Origin: Asanoa ishikariensis
Lineage (GTDB): Bacteria; Actinomycetota; Actinomycetes; Mycobacteriales; Micromonosporaceae
NCBI RefSeq assembly: GCF_900107455.1
Contig: NZ_FNQB01000001.1
Location: 682,001 to 746,000 of the forward strand
Length of the DNA: 64,000 bases
Direction: 5' to 3'
The notes below the pieces were generated by a model. The model was not told where the DNA came from. It saw only the letters and a list, made by a program, of their open reading frames with translations, and ran no database searches. Positions 8,204-18,009 of this stretch are shown here, piece after piece (position 1 is the first letter of the stretch; every line of letters starts with the position of its first letter). Made by a program: the position numbers and the translations under genes.

Positions 8204-11088
8204 CAGCCCACCGCCTTCGGGTCGAGCGCGAACAGGTCGCGCAGCTCCTCGGTGGACAGCTCGGTCAGCCACTCCTCGCCGGTGCCGACGACCCGCTGAG
8301 CCAACGCCTTCTTGCGCTCGATCATCTCGTCCACCCGCTCCTCGATCGTGCCGGTGCAGACGAACTTGCGGACCTGCACGTTGCGCGCCTGCCCGATCCG
8401 GTACGCGCGGTCGGTGGCCTGGTCCTCGACCGCCGGATTCCACCACCGGTCGACGTGGATCACGTGGTTGGCGGCGGTCAGGTTGAGCCCCGTGCCGGCC
8501 GCCTTGAGTGACAACAGGAAGATCATCGGCTCCGGGTCGCTCTGGAACCGGGTGACCAGCTCGTCCCGCCGCTGCTTCGACAGTCCACCGTGGAGCCAGA
8601 GCACCGGCCGGTCGAGGTGGGCGGCCAGATAGGGCTGAAGCAGGGAGCCGAACTCCGCGTACTGCGTGAAGACCAGGCCCTTGTCGCCCTCTTCGACGAT
8701 CTCCTCGGCCAGCTCCTGCAACCGGGCGAGCTTGCCGGACCGGCCGGCCAGCTTGGAACCGTCGCGCAGCAGGTGCGCCGGGTGGTTGCAGACCTGCTTG
8801 AGCCGGGTCATCGCGGCCAGCACGTTGCCACGCCGCTCGATGCCCGCGCTCGACCCGATCTTGTTCATCATGTCGTCGACGACGGCCTGGTAGAGCGCCG
8901 CCTGCTCCGGGGTCAGCGGACACCAGACCTTCATCTCCAACTTCTCCGGCAGGTCGGAGATGATGGTCTTGTCGGTCTTGAGCCGCCGCAACACGAACGG
9001 CCCGGTAGCCCGCTTCAACGCGGCGGCGGCGTCCTCGTCCTGCCGCACCTCGATCGGCTCCTGGTAGCGCCGCCGGAACGTCTTGGCCGGCCCGAGCAGA
9101 CCCGGATTGGCGAAGTCCATGATGGACCAGAGTTCGGCCAGGTGGTTCTCGACCGGCGTGCCGGTCAGGGCGAGCCGGGTCCGAGCCGGGATGGCCCGCA
9201 CGGCCTGCGCCTGCCGCGTGGCGGAGTTCTTGATGGCCTGCGCCTCGTCGCACACGACCCGACCCCACTCCACGGCCCGCAAGGCGTCGAGATCCCGCAA
9301 CGCCGTCCCGTACGTGGTGATCACGAGATCGGAGTGCCCCAGTCTCGTTACGTCGCGGGTGGCGCCGTGGTGCACGTAGACGTCGAGCGAGGGCGCGAAC
9401 TTCTCGGCCTCCTTGCGCCAGTTGCTCACCAGCGACATGGGACAAATCAACAACGTGGTCCCGGCGGCACCGCGCTCGCGCTCGGCGAGCAGCAACGACA
9501 ACGTCTGGGCGGTCTTTCCCAAACCCATGTCGTCCGCGAGGATGCCGCCGATGCCCAGGCGCGAGAGGAAGTCCAGCCAGGACAAACCGCGTTCCTGGTA
9601 CGGGCGCAGGGTGCCCTGGAAGGTGGTTGGGGTCGGGGTCGGTTGCAGGCGGTGGTCCGCGTCCCCGGACAGCAGGTCGCCGAGCCAGCCGTCCGCGTCG
9701 ACCGCGACCAGGGGCAGGTCCTCCTCGCCGCCCGCGGCGACCTGGCCCAGCACCTCGGCGATCGTGAGCTCGCCGGTGCGGTGCTGCTCGACGGCTCGGA
9801 TGGCGGCGGTGAGCTGGCGGTCGTCGAGCTCGACCCAGCGGCCCTTGACCCGCAGCAGCGGCACCTTCAGGCGGGCCAGGTCGTGCAGGTCCGCGGCGCT
9901 GATCTCCTCGTCGCCGACCATCAGGTCGACCTTGAAGTCGACCAACTGGTCCTTGCCGACACCCTGCGCGGCCAACGCCTTGCCGCCGCTGCCGCCGGCC
10001 GTCGACTTGGCGCGGGTGGTCAGCTTCAGGCCCAGGCTCTTGCGGCCGGCCCAGGCCGGTAGTTGCACCCCGTACCCGGCGGCTTGCAGGAGTGGCGCGG
10101 CCTGGCGCAGGAAGGTGAACGCCGCCGCCGTGTCGAGGATGCTCTCCGTGGGTTGCGCTTCGCGGAGTGCCTCGTCGAGCGGAGGGAACAGCCGGACCGC
10201 CCGGCCGAGGCCGGCGAGCAGGGTCTCGTCCGGGCGTGCGGGCAGGCCGGGCACGCGCTGGCCCGCCCAGATCACCGACGCGGGTACGTACAACGACGGG
10301 TCGTCGACCGACTGGAGCGCGAACTCGAGGTCCCAGCGGTCGGTGGTCGGCAGCGGTTCGACCAGCCGGAAGCAGACCCGGACCGGCTCGTTGGCCTGGT
10401 GCGCCGCGCGGTGCCAGGCGTCCAGCGCGGTGCGCAGCGCGGCCAGTTCCGGGCGTTGCGTGGCGGTCGCGGTGACCGTCGCGTCGTCGGCGGTCAGGGC
10501 CCGCATCCACCGGTCGGCGACCGGCGCCTTCGGACCGGGGCGGTGACCGAGCAACAGCCGCTCCGGCAGGGTGCGGCGGGCGGCCGCATCGGTGAACACG
10601 TCGAGCAGATCGCGCAGCACCTCGCCCGGCGGAGGTGCGTCGACGGCCCGGACCGCGCCGGGCATGGCCGTGGCCAACTCTCGGAACGCGGTGGCGTCGC
10701 GGCCGGTCAACACCGGGCGCCAGCGGGCCGCGTGCGCGCCGTCGGCGGTGACCAGCGCCGGGAGCAGCCGACCCCGTCGGAACAGTCCGGTGGCGTACGA
10801 GGCGACCACCGCGAGGTAGCGCAGGTCACCGCCCGGGGTCCAGTCCAGGTCCGACTCGAGCGCGCCCAGCAACTCCAGCGCGGCGGCGGGCTCCAGCAGA
10901 AGGGCCTCGACCGGCCACGCGGCCAGGGTGGCGCCGGCCGGCGGTTCGTCGTCGGCAGGCAAACGCAGGCCGTCCGCCGTCGGCAGGGTGAGGGTCAGCG
11001 TCGCGGGCTCGCCGGGCACGTCGGGTGGCGTCTGCTCACCCCACAGACCCAGCCGCCCGCCGGTCCAAACCCCGTGTACGACCTGCAC
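8203..11088 (-). CDS. SNF2-family DEAD/DEAH-like helicase
   Basis: 961 residues. The N-terminal half (roughly to residue 480) is the bacterial SNF2-helicase-associated region, beginning VVHGVWTGGRLGLWGEQ. The C-terminal half is a two-lobe SNF2 motor: Walker A in ILADDMGLGKT (about 515-527), motif II DEAQ (about 612), TGTPVENHLAELW, and a helicase C lobe with GLVFTQYAEFG, LLSLKAAGTGLNLT and QATDRAYRIGQ. Such enzymes translocate on duplex DNA or remodel protein-DNA complexes. It is translationally coupled to the SWIM gene. Links to defence are speculative. Confidence 0.93.
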   Translation of the reverse strand: MQVVHGVWTGGRLGLWGEQTPPDVPGEPATLTLTLPTADGLRLPADDEPPAGATLAAWPVEALLLEPAAALELLGALESDLDWTPGGDLRYLAVVASYATGLFRRGRLLPALVTADGAHAARWRPVLTGRDATAFRELATAMPGAVRAVDAPPPGEVLRDLLDVFTDAAARRTLPERLLLGHRPGPKAPVADRWMRALTADDATVTATATQRPELAALRTALDAWHRAAHQANEPVRVCFRLVEPLPTTDRWDLEFALQSVDDPSLYVPASVIWAGQRVPGLPARPDETLLAGLGRAVRLFPPLDEALREAQPTESILDTAAAFTFLRQAAPLLQAAGYGVQLPAWAGRKSLGLKLTTRAKSTAGGSGGKALAAQGVGKDQLVDFKVDLMVGDEEISAADLHDLARLKVPLLRVKGRWVELDDRQLTAAIRAVEQHRTGELTIAEVLGQVAAGGEEDLPLVAVDADGWLGDLLSGDADHRLQPTPTPTTFQGTLRPYQERGLSWLDFLSRLGIGGILADDMGLGKTAQTLSLLLAERERGAAGTTLLICPMSLVSNWRKEAEKFAPSLDVYVHHGATRDVTRLGHSDLVITTYGTALRDLDALRAVEWGRVVCDEAQAIKNSATRQAQAVRAIPARTRLALTGTPVENHLAELWSIMDFANPGLLGPAKTFRRRYQEPIEVRQDEDAAAALKRATGPFVLRRLKTDKTIISDLPEKLEMKVWCPLTPEQAALYQAVVDDMMNKIGSSAGIERRGNVLAAMTRLKQVCNHPAHLLRDGSKLAGRSGKLARLQELAEEIVEEGDKGLVFTQYAEFGSLLQPYLAAHLDRPVLWLHGGLSKQRRDELVTRFQSDPEPMIFLLSLKAAGTGLNLTAANHVIHVDRWWNPAVEDQATDRAYRIGQARNVQVRKFVCTGTIEERVDEMIERKKALAQRVVGTGEEWLTELSTEELRDLFALDPKAVG

Positions 11089-11169
11089 CCTGACAACCTC
11101 CTACGCGACGCTCGACACTACCCGCGCGGTCCGACGAGCGGCCCGATCGGCGCGGGCTAGGCTCGGTGC

Positions 11170-12360
11170 GTGGATAACCGGCGGGAGATCGACGAGGTTC
11201 TGCAGCGGGGCGCCGACGGCGGGCGGATCACCGCCGAGGAGGCGTTGCTGCTCTACACCGAGGCGCCGTTTCATGCGCTCGGCGAGGCGGCCGACGCGGT
11301 GCGTCGCCGCCGCTATCCGGACGGCATCGTCACGTACCTGATCGATCGCAATATCAACTACACCAACGTCTGCGTGACGGCCTGCAAGTTCTGCGCCTTC
11401 TTCCGGGCGCCGAAGCACGCCGAGGGCTGGACCCACCCGACCGAGGAGATCCTGCGTCGCTGCGGCGAGGCGGTCGAGCTCGGCGCGACGCAGGTCATGC
11501 TCCAGGGCGGGCACCACCCGGAGTACGGCGTCGAGTACTACGAGGAGCTGTTCAGCTCCGTGAAGGCCGCCTATCCGCAGCTCGTCATCCACTCGATCGG
11601 CCCGTCCGAGATCCTGCACATGGCCAAGGTCTCCGGTGTGTCGCTGGACGAGGCGATCTCCCGGATCAAGACGGCCGGGCTCGACTCGATCGCCGGCGCC
11701 GGTGCGGAGATGCTGCCCGATCGGCCCCGCAAGGCGATCGCGCCGCTCAAGGAGTCGGGCGCGCGCTGGCTCGAGGTCATGGAGATCGCGCACGGGCTCG
11801 GTCTGGAGAGCACTGCGACGATGATGATGGGCACCGGCGAGACCAACGCGGAGCGCATCGAGCACCTGCGGATGATCCGCGACGTGCAGGACCGCACCCG
11901 CGGCTTCCGGGCCTTCATCCCGTGGACCTACCAGCCGGAGAACAACCACCTCAAGGGCCGGACCCAGGCGACCACCCTGGAATACCTGCGGTTGATCGCG
12001 GTGGCCCGACTGTTCTTCGAGAGCGTGCCGCACCTCCAGGCGTCCTGGCTGACGACCGGCAAGGACGTGGGCCAGCTCGCCCTGCACATGGGCGTCGACG
12101 ACCTCGGTTCGATCATGTTGGAGGAGAACGTCATCTCTTCCGCCGGTGCGCGGCATCGGTCCAACTTGCACGAACTGATCTGGATGATCCGATCCGCGGG
12201 CCGCATCCCGGCGCAGCGGGACACGCTCTACAACCACCTGCGGGTGCACCACACGCCGGCCGACGACCCGACCGACGACCGGGTGGTCTCGCACTTCTCG
12301 TCGATCGCGCTGCCCGGCGGCGGGGTCGGCACGCCCCTGCCGCTCGTCGAACAGCACTGA
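11170..12360 (+). CDS. mqnC: Cyclic dehypoxanthinyl futalosine synthase MqnC (radical SAM)
   Basis: 396 residues from GTG. MqnC cyclises dehypoxanthine futalosine in the futalosine route to menaquinone. The radical-SAM cluster motif CxxxCxxC is in CVTACKFC, preceded by the family signature RNINYTNVC and followed by MLQGGHHPEYG. These features favour MqnC over the aminofutalosine synthase MqnE. It is divergent from the SNF2 helicase, 81 bp away, and is followed by a strong intrinsic terminator. mqnA at the window edge and menG downstream belong to the same pathway. Confidence 0.93.
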   Translation: MDNRREIDEVLQRGADGGRITAEEALLLYTEAPFHALGEAADAVRRRRYPDGIVTYLIDRNINYTNVCVTACKFCAFFRAPKHAEGWTHPTEEILRRCGEAVELGATQVMLQGGHHPEYGVEYYEELFSSVKAAYPQLVIHSIGPSEILHMAKVSGVSLDEAISRIKTAGLDSIAGAGAEMLPDRPRKAIAPLKESGARWLEVMEIAHGLGLESTATMMMGTGETNAERIEHLRMIRDVQDRTRGFRAFIPWTYQPENNHLKGRTQATTLEYLRLIAVARLFFESVPHLQASWLTTGKDVGQLALHMGVDDLGSIMLEENVISSAGARHRSNLHELIWMIRSAGRIPAQRDTLYNHLRVHHTPADDPTDDRVVSHFSSIALPGGGVGTPLPLVEQH

Positions 12361-12668
12361 GAACGTTTCAGCGGGCCCTTCGGCAACATTTCGGCAACGG
12401 TCAGCACACGATTGGTACCGCCTGCTAGCGGGCGGTTTTCCACGGTCGATAGCGTCCGTGGCGTCGCCGAGAACGCGACCAATGGCAGCGCCCATGAGAC
12501 GCCGACCGCGAGACGGTCGTACATATAGAGCCGAGGCGGGATGGGAAACCATCCCGCCTCGGCGTTTTTCTATCTGATCACGGTCTAGCGCGGTCGCGCC
12601 GCGTGCGGTTAGCGTGCGCTGTTCCCCTTCTCAGCCGCCACACAGGCACCACTCGCCTCACAGCCCCC
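12361..12668 (+). other. Intergenic region after mqnC
   Basis: This gap of 308 bp holds the terminator at 12530-12569 and, after it, the promoter region of the surface-protein gene. A short frame beginning near 12482 runs through the terminator stem and is not credible as a gene. No RNA gene is recognised. Confidence 0.5.
12530..12569 (+). terminator. Intrinsic terminator after mqnC
   Basis: A perfect 15-bp stem (12530-12544 with 12549-12563) encloses a GAAA tetraloop and is followed by GTTTTT on the plus strand. The orientation fits termination of mqnC transcription, 170 nt after its stop. Confidence 0.9.
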
Positions 12669-13844
12669 ATGAGGAAGCAGATGAACACGCGCATGCGCGC
12701 CGTGGCCCTTCGCGCCGGTGCGGCCGCCGCTCTCGCGGTCGGCCTGGTCGCCGTCGCCGGCCCGGCGTACGCCGCCGATGGCCCGGACGTCGCCGTCACC
12801 CCGATCAGCCTCCACCTCGCCAAGGGCGTCAAGGAGGCGAAGGCCAAGCCGTTCCAGGTCGAGTTGCGCAACTTCGGCAACGCCGCGGCCAGCGACGTGT
12901 CCGTCAAGCTCGACCTGTCCGGCCTCAAGGGCAAGGTCGGCTACGTGACGCCGGACGGCTGCACGAAGTCGGGCCCGGCCGCGTACGCCTGCCCGATCGG
13001 TGACATCGCCGCCGACCAGGACGTGGTCATCGGCATCCCGCTCTTCAACGCCAACGGCAAGAAGGGCAACGGTGGCTCGTTCTCGATCACCGCGGTCGTT
13101 CCCGGCGACACGAACGAAGAGAACAACTCCGCGGACGTCGACGTCACCGTCGAGGCGAAGACCTACGACCTGACGGTCTGGGCGCAGGACATCTACGCCG
13201 ACGTGGTCGCCGACGGCGACGAGGTCGGCGAGGAGGCCCGCACCCCGGTGGCACCGGGCGGCACCGCGCCGCTCGATTCGGCGATCTTCAACCACGGCAG
13301 CAAGCGCGTGGTCGGCATCGGCTACTCGGTGATGCTGCCGGCTGGGGCCTCGATCGCCGCGATGCCGGAGAACTGCATCGTGTGGGAAGACGTCAACGGC
13401 ATCATCTGCGAGGACGACGAGGTCGTGCTCAAGCCGGGTGAGGTGCTGCTTCCGGAGATCAGCGTCAAGGTCGCCGACGACGCCACGGCCGGCGTGATCA
13501 CGGACGGCATCATCGACGCCCGGGCGCTCGAGCCCGGTGCGACCGACCCAGAGCAGCCCGGCGACGAGGCGCGGGCGGCCACCCAGGAGCAGCGCAAGGA
13601 ACTCGTCGACGCCGACGAGGCCGACAACCAGGCGCGCTTCGACATCTTCGTCGGTGCGGCCCCGACCGGCGAGCCGAGCACGCCGCCCGGCGAGCCCGGT
13701 GAGGGCGGCGGCGGTGGCCTCCCGGTCACCGGCCCGGCGGCCGGCATCATCGGTGGCATCGGCGCCCTGGTCGTCATCGCGGGCGTGGTGCTGTTCCTCG
13801 TCGCCCGCCGTCGCCGCATCGTCACGGTGACCCCCGACGCCTAG
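12669..13844 (+). CDS. LPXTG-type cell-wall-anchored surface protein
   Basis: 391 residues from the ATG at 12669 (an ATG at 12681 is also possible; the longer frame from 12603 precedes the signal peptide without support). It has a signal peptide (Arg-rich, then [18 protein letters not shown]), Ig-like repeats with [19 protein letters not shown] suggesting CARDB/DUF11-type domains, a Gly-rich linker, and a sortase signal: LPVTG at about 351-355, a hydrophobic helix, then RRRR. It is probably attached to peptidoglycan. Ligand and role are unknown. It stands alone between two terminators. Confidence 0.85.
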   Translation: MRKQMNTRMRAVALRAGAAAALAVGLVAVAGPAYAADGPDVAVTPISLHLAKGVKEAKAKPFQVELRNFGNAAASDVSVKLDLSGLKGKVGYVTPDGCTKSGPAAYACPIGDIAADQDVVIGIPLFNANGKKGNGGSFSITAVVPGDTNEENNSADVDVTVEAKTYDLTVWAQDIYADVVADGDEVGEEARTPVAPGGTAPLDSAIFNHGSKRVVGIGYSVMLPAGASIAAMPENCIVWEDVNGIICEDDEVVLKPGEVLLPEISVKVADDATAGVITDGIIDARALEPGATDPEQPGDEARAATQEQRKELVDADEADNQARFDIFVGAAPTGEPSTPPGEPGEGGGGGLPVTGPAAGIIGGIGALVVIAGVVLFLVARRRRIVTVTPDA

Positions 13845-13870
13845 ACACGGTCAGCCAGCAAGCGACACCT

Positions 13871-13906
13871 CGGCCCGCTCCCGAACTGGGAGCGGGCCGT
13901 TTCATT
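13871..13906 (+). terminator. Intrinsic terminator after the surface-protein gene
   Basis: A 12-bp perfect stem (13871-13882 with 13888-13899) with a GAACT loop is followed by TTTCATT on the plus strand. It ends only about 12 bp before the menG start, so menG transcription must begin inside or very near it or use readthrough. Confidence 0.8.
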
Positions 13907-13917
13907 ACAGTGGCCGG

Positions 13918-14610
13918 GTGACGCGAGCCAACCTGGACAAGCAGCCGCACGAGGTCGCCGAGATGTTCGACGGGGTGGCCGAGCGGTACGACCTGACCAA
14001 CACCGTGCTCTCCTTCGGGCAGGACCGTGGCTGGCGGAAGGCCACCCGCGCGGCGCTGGAACTCCAGCCGGGCGAAAAAGTGCTCGACGTCGGCGCCGGC
14101 ACCGGTGTCTCGACCGAGGAACTCGCCCGTTCCGGCGCGTACGCGGTCGGCGCGGATCTGTCGGTCGGAATGCTGCGCGCGGGCCGGCACACCAGGCCGA
14201 CCGTTCCGCTGCTCGCCGGCGACGCATTGGCGCTGCCCTTTCCGGACGCCACCTTTGACGCCGTCACCATTTCCTTCGCACTTCGCAACGTCGTCGACAC
14301 CCGTGGCGCCCTGCGTGAGCTGGCCCGGGTGACCAGGCCCGGCGGCCGGCTGGTGGTCTGTGAGTTCAGCCACCCCACCAACTTCACCTTCCGCACCATC
14401 TACCTCTCGTATCTGATGCGGTCACTCCCCGCGGTCGCCCGTCGGGTGTCCAGCAACCCGGACGCGTACGTCTACCTGGCCGAGTCCATCCAGACGTGGC
14501 CTAACCAGCGAGATCTCGCGGCACGGATTCAGGAGACCGGATGGGGCGACGTCGGCTGGCGGAATTTGTCGGGCGGAATCGTCGCGCTGCACCGTGCCAC
14601 TCGCAAATGA
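13918..14610 (+). CDS. menG: Demethylmenaquinone methyltransferase MenG (UbiE family)
   Basis: 230 residues from GTG. MenG performs the last step of menaquinone synthesis, SAM-dependent methylation of demethylmenaquinone. UbiE/COQ5 features: [13 protein letters not shown], the SAM motif [16 protein letters not shown], and [19 protein letters not shown] with [11 protein letters not shown]. The length equals that of the family. It precedes the quinone-related flavoprotein and the nuo operon on the same strand. Terminal menaquinone synthesis from the futalosine pathway also needs this enzyme, in agreement with mqnA and mqnC. Confidence 0.93.
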   Translation: MTRANLDKQPHEVAEMFDGVAERYDLTNTVLSFGQDRGWRKATRAALELQPGEKVLDVGAGTGVSTEELARSGAYAVGADLSVGMLRAGRHTRPTVPLLAGDALALPFPDATFDAVTISFALRNVVDTRGALRELARVTRPGGRLVVCEFSHPTNFTFRTIYLSYLMRSLPAVARRVSSNPDAYVYLAESIQTWPNQRDLAARIQETGWGDVGWRNLSGGIVALHRATRK

Positions 14611-14675
14611 GTGTTTTTCGGGAATGCCGGATTAGCGAAACGGACATCGATCGACAACTCGGTTCGGCCCTCGGG

Positions 14676-14691
14676 GTTAGGTATACCTAAC
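14676..14691. promoter_or_regulatory. Perfect 16-bp palindrome upstream of the menaquinone-reductase-like gene
   Basis: GTTAGGTATACCTAAC is a perfect palindrome, 106 bp before the GTG of the flavoprotein gene that leads into nuoA. It has TTAGG/CCTAA half sites like DtxR/IdeR iron boxes but only 4 bp between them, against 9 in the recalled iron-box consensus, so the regulator is unclear. Its AT-rich centre contrasts with the surrounding sequence. Confidence 0.5.
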
Positions 14692-14797
14692 TGGCCGTCC
14701 GCAGTATCCCCGGTTCTAGACTCCACCCGATGAGCTTGTGAAGCATTTCACGAGCCCGCGAGGAGCGAAGACAGCCGGAACCCCAGGGGGAGTCGTA

Positions 14798-16081
14798 GTG
14801 GCCGCCAGCAGGGACAACGACGCCGACGTGATCGTCGTCGGTGCCGGACCGGGTGGCTCCACTACCGCCTACCACCTGGCGCGGCACGGCGTACGCGTGC
14901 TGGTCCTGGAGAAGTCGCAGTTCCCCCGCGAGAAGGTCTGCGGCGACGGGCTCACCCCGCGCGCGGTCAAGCAACTGATCAAGTTGGGCCTCACCGCCGA
15001 CGGCTCCTTCGAGGAGCAGGGCTGGCTGCGCAACAAGGGCCTGCGGGTGATCGGCGGCGGCGTGCGGCTCGAGCTCGACTGGCCCGACCTCGCCAGCTTC
15101 CCCAACTACGGGCTGGTGCGCACCCGCTTCGACTTCGACGACCTGATCGCCAAGCAGGCCGTGAAGGCCGGCGCCGACCTGCGCACCGGAGTGACCGTCA
15201 CGGGCCCGGTGCTCGACGACACCGGCCGCGCGGTCGGCGTGACCGCCGAGGTCGAGGGTGGCGAGCCGCGCGAATACCGCGCGCCGCTGATCATCTCGGC
15301 CGACGGCGTCTCCGGCCGCTTCCCGCTCGCGCTGGGCCTGGCCAAGCGGGAGGACCGGCCGATCGGCGTGGCCGTCCGCCGCTACTACCACTCGCCGGCC
15401 AAGCACGACGACGACTACCTCGAGTCCTGGTTGGAGCTCCGCAGCAAGGAAGGCGGCGACCGCCTGCTGCCCGGCTACGGCTGGATCTTCGGCATGGGCG
15501 ACGGCCGGGTCAACGTCGGCCTCGGCGTGCTCAACTCGTCGGCGGCGTTCGGCAAGACCAACTACCGGCGGATGCTCACCGAGTGGCTGGGCGCGACGCC
15601 GCCCGAGTGGGGCATGAACGACGAGGCCAACGCCGACGGCCCGATCCTCGGTGCCGCGCTGCCGATGGGCTTCAACCGCGTGCCGCACTACACCCGCGGT
15701 GTGTTGCTGGTCGGCGACTCCGGTGGCATGGTCAACCCCTTCAACGGCGAGGGCATCGCGTACGCGATGGAGTCCGGTGAGCTCGCCGCCGAGGTGGTCG
15801 CGCAGGCGCTCGGTCGCACCGGTGCCGACCGCGAGCGCGCGCTGGCCGCGTACCCGGCCGAGCTGAAGGCCCGCTACGGCGGCTATTACCGGCTCGGCAA
15901 CATATTCGTGAAGATGATTGGCAACCCGCAGATCATGCGGATCGCCACGAAACACGGCATGCCGCACCCGACTCTGATGCGGTTCGTTCTCAAACTGCTG
16001 GCCAACCTCACGGATCCGCGCGGTGGCGACGCGATGGACCGAGTCATCAACGCGATGACCAAAGTGGTGCCAGCCGCGTAA
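14798..16081 (+). CDS. Geranylgeranyl-reductase family FAD protein, probable menaquinone reductase (MenJ-like)
   Basis: 427 residues from GTG at 14798, chosen because AGGGGG lies 7 nt upstream; the frame extends to 14738 without family similarity. The Rossmann FAD motif VIVVGAGPGGS is at the N-terminus. KVCGDGLTPRAV is the typical reductase-family segment, and GVLLVGDSGGMVNPFNGEGIAYAMESG is the second FAD-binding segment. Homologues hydrogenate isoprenoid chains, and MenJ of mycobacteria saturates one unit of menaquinone. Position between menG and nuo supports menaquinone as substrate, but this is inference. Confidence 0.85.
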   Translation: MAASRDNDADVIVVGAGPGGSTTAYHLARHGVRVLVLEKSQFPREKVCGDGLTPRAVKQLIKLGLTADGSFEEQGWLRNKGLRVIGGGVRLELDWPDLASFPNYGLVRTRFDFDDLIAKQAVKAGADLRTGVTVTGPVLDDTGRAVGVTAEVEGGEPREYRAPLIISADGVSGRFPLALGLAKREDRPIGVAVRRYYHSPAKHDDDYLESWLELRSKEGGDRLLPGYGWIFGMGDGRVNVGLGVLNSSAAFGKTNYRRMLTEWLGATPPEWGMNDEANADGPILGAALPMGFNRVPHYTRGVLLVGDSGGMVNPFNGEGIAYAMESGELAAEVVAQALGRTGADRERALAAYPAELKARYGGYYRLGNIFVKMIGNPQIMRIATKHGMPHPTLMRFVLKLLANLTDPRGGDAMDRVINAMTKVVPAA

Positions 16082-16185
16082 GCACGGCACTTGGGCCCGA
16101 CCCCGCCAAGCGAAGGCCCGCACAACGGTGAATACTCAGACGCTGATTCTCGACAGAGGGCAGGAAAGGACGAGCAGGGAAGACC

Positions 16186-16551
16186 ATGACGCTCTCGCCG
16201 TACGCACCGATCCTGGGGCTCATGGCCCTGGCTGCCTTCTTCGCGCTGTTCTCCGTCGCGTCGGCCCGGATCGCCGGCCCGCGCCGGTACAACCGGGCCA
16301 AGCTCGACGCATACGAGTGCGGCATCGAACCTAGCCCGCAGCCCGTTGGCGGCGGCCGGTTCCCGATCAAGTTTTACCTGACGGCGATGCTGTTCATCGT
16401 CTTCGACATCGAAATCATCTTCCTGTACCCGTGGGCCGTGAGCTTCGATTCGCTCGGGCTGTTCGGGTTCGTCGAGATGGTCATGTTCATCGGCACCGTG
16501 TTCATCGCATACGCCTATGTCTGGCGTCGCGGCGGCCTGGACTGGGACTGA
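16186..16551 (+). CDS. nuoA: NADH-quinone oxidoreductase subunit A
   Basis: 121 residues with three hydrophobic helices. NuoA is a small membrane subunit of Complex I. The conserved loop reads [11 protein letters not shown], followed by [19 protein letters not shown], both family hallmarks, and EIIFLYPWA. It is the first gene of a complete nuoA-N operon in canonical order; nuoB starts 17 nt downstream behind GGGAGG. Confidence 0.96.
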   Translation: MTLSPYAPILGLMALAAFFALFSVASARIAGPRRYNRAKLDAYECGIEPSPQPVGGGRFPIKFYLTAMLFIVFDIEIIFLYPWAVSFDSLGLFGFVEMVMFIGTVFIAYAYVWRRGGLDWD

Positions 16552-16567
16552 AGGGAGGCACGCCAGC

Positions 16568-17242
16568 ATGGGTATCGAAGAGAAACTCCCCGCGGGCGTC
16601 CTGCTCACCTCCGTGGAGAAGCTCGTCAACTGGTCCCGCAAGTCGTCGGTCTGGGGCGCCACGTTCGGCCTGGCCTGCTGCGCGATCGAGATGATGGCGG
16701 CCGGCGGCCCGCACTACGACCTGGGTCGCTGGGGCATGGAGGTGTTCCGTGCGTCGCCCCGCCAGGCCGATCTGATGATCGTGGCTGGCCGGGTGTCGCA
16801 GAAGATGGCGCCCGTGCTGCGGCAGATCTACGACCAGATGGCCGAGCCCCGTTGGGTGCTCTCGATGGGCGTCTGTGCGAGCAGCGGCGGCATGTTCAAC
16901 AACTACGCCATCGTGCAGGGCGTCGACCACGTCGTGCCGGTCGACATGTACCTGCCCGGCTGCCCGCCGCGGCCCGAGATGCTGATCGACGCGATCCTCA
17001 AGCTGCGCGAGAAGATCAATCACGAGCCGCTCGGCCCCAACGGCCGGCGCATGCTCGAGCAGCGCAAGGAGCGCGGTGACGTTCCCGTCGTGCCGTACGG
17101 CTCGATGCCTTCGTCCTACCGCAACGACAAGGCCCGGCGCGCCGAGTGGACCCAGGCGGTCCGCGACGGCCGCGAGGAACAGCTGCGGATCGAGAACTGG
17201 ATGAAGGAAGAACGTCACCTCCAGGGAGGTGGGCGGTGGTGA
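16568..17242 (+). CDS. nuoB: NADH-quinone oxidoreductase subunit B
   Basis: 224 residues from the ATG at 16568; the frame extends upstream to 16517 but that would overlap nuoA. NuoB carries cluster N2, the last iron-sulfur centre before quinone. Ligands are visible as the tandem Cys C37-C38 in [11 protein letters not shown]103 in GVCASSGG and C132 in LPGCPPRPE. The C-terminal tail of about 60 charged residues is longer than the core family. It overlaps nuoC by 4 nt. Confidence 0.96.
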   Translation: MGIEEKLPAGVLLTSVEKLVNWSRKSSVWGATFGLACCAIEMMAAGGPHYDLGRWGMEVFRASPRQADLMIVAGRVSQKMAPVLRQIYDQMAEPRWVLSMGVCASSGGMFNNYAIVQGVDHVVPVDMYLPGCPPRPEMLIDAILKLREKINHEPLGPNGRRMLEQRKERGDVPVVPYGSMPSSYRNDKARRAEWTQAVRDGREEQLRIENWMKEERHLQGGGRW

Positions 17243-18009
17243 CCACCAGTCCTGACAAGGATCCCGTGACCGACGCACAGGCGCCCAGCGCCAAGCCCGG
17301 TGGCGGAGTGCCCGTGCAGGCGACGCCGGTCGGTGCCACCACCGGCGCCCCGGCCGAGCTGCCGCCGTCCTCTGTGGCCGGTCGCGGCATGTTCGGCATC
17401 TCCGGCTCCGGCGACACCTCCGGCTTCGGCGGCCTGGTCCGCCGGCGGGTGGGTGCCGGTGGCAGCGAGCGCCCGTACGGCGGCTACTTCGACGAGGTCT
17501 ACGACGCGCTGGAGGAGGCCTTCCCGGGTCTCGACGACGCCATCGAGAAGGTGGTCGTCGACCGGGGTGAGCTGACCCTGCACGTCAAGGCCGAGCGGAT
17601 CCTCGACGTCGCCCGCACGATGCGCGACGAGGAGTCGCTGCGCTTCGAGCTGTGCTCCTCGGTGTCCGGTGTGGACTATCTCGGCTCCGACGAGCGCCGG
17701 CTGCACGTGACCTACCACCTCACGTCGATGACCTACCGGCGTCGGGTGCGGCTCGAGGTCGCGGTCGGCACCGAACACCCGCACGTGCCGTCGGTCGCGC
17801 CGGTCTACCCGACCGCCGACTGGCAGGAGCGGGAGACGTACGACATGTTCGGCATCATCTTCGACGGCCACCCCGGTCTGACCCGCATCCTCATGCCGGA
17901 CGACTGGGAGGGCTACCCGCAACGCAAGGACTACCCGCTCGGCGGGGTTCCGGTGGAGTACAAGGGCGCCGAGATCCCACCGCCGGACCGGCGGAGGAGT
18001 TACCAGTGA
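17239..18009 (+). CDS. nuoC: NADH-quinone oxidoreductase subunit C
   Basis: 256 residues from GTG at 17239 (GTGA overlap with nuoB; GTG at 17236 is equally possible, with AGGGAGGT just upstream). This is the 30-kDa peripheral-arm subunit. The signature [16 protein letters not shown] is present, followed by [20 protein letters not shown]. An N-terminal extension of about 60 residues rich in Pro, Ala and Gly precedes the core, a variation common in actinobacteria. It overlaps nuoD by 4 nt. Confidence 0.95.
   Translation: MTTSPDKDPVTDAQAPSAKPGGGVPVQATPVGATTGAPAELPPSSVAGRGMFGISGSGDTSGFGGLVRRRVGAGGSERPYGGYFDEVYDALEEAFPGLDDAIEKVVVDRGELTLHVKAERILDVARTMRDEESLRFELCSSVSGVDYLGSDERRLHVTYHLTSMTYRRRVRLEVAVGTEHPHVPSVAPVYPTADWQERETYDMFGIIFDGHPGLTRILMPDDWEGYPQRKDYPLGGVPVEYKGAEIPPPDRRRSYQ

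Noticed and set aside
12482-12592. Small frame after mqnC
   Set aside because: It runs through the perfect terminator stem and has no ribosome-binding site.
14676-14691. Classical DtxR/IdeR iron box
   Set aside because: The half-sites match but the spacer is 4 bp instead of the expected 9, so it is listed only as an unassigned palindrome.
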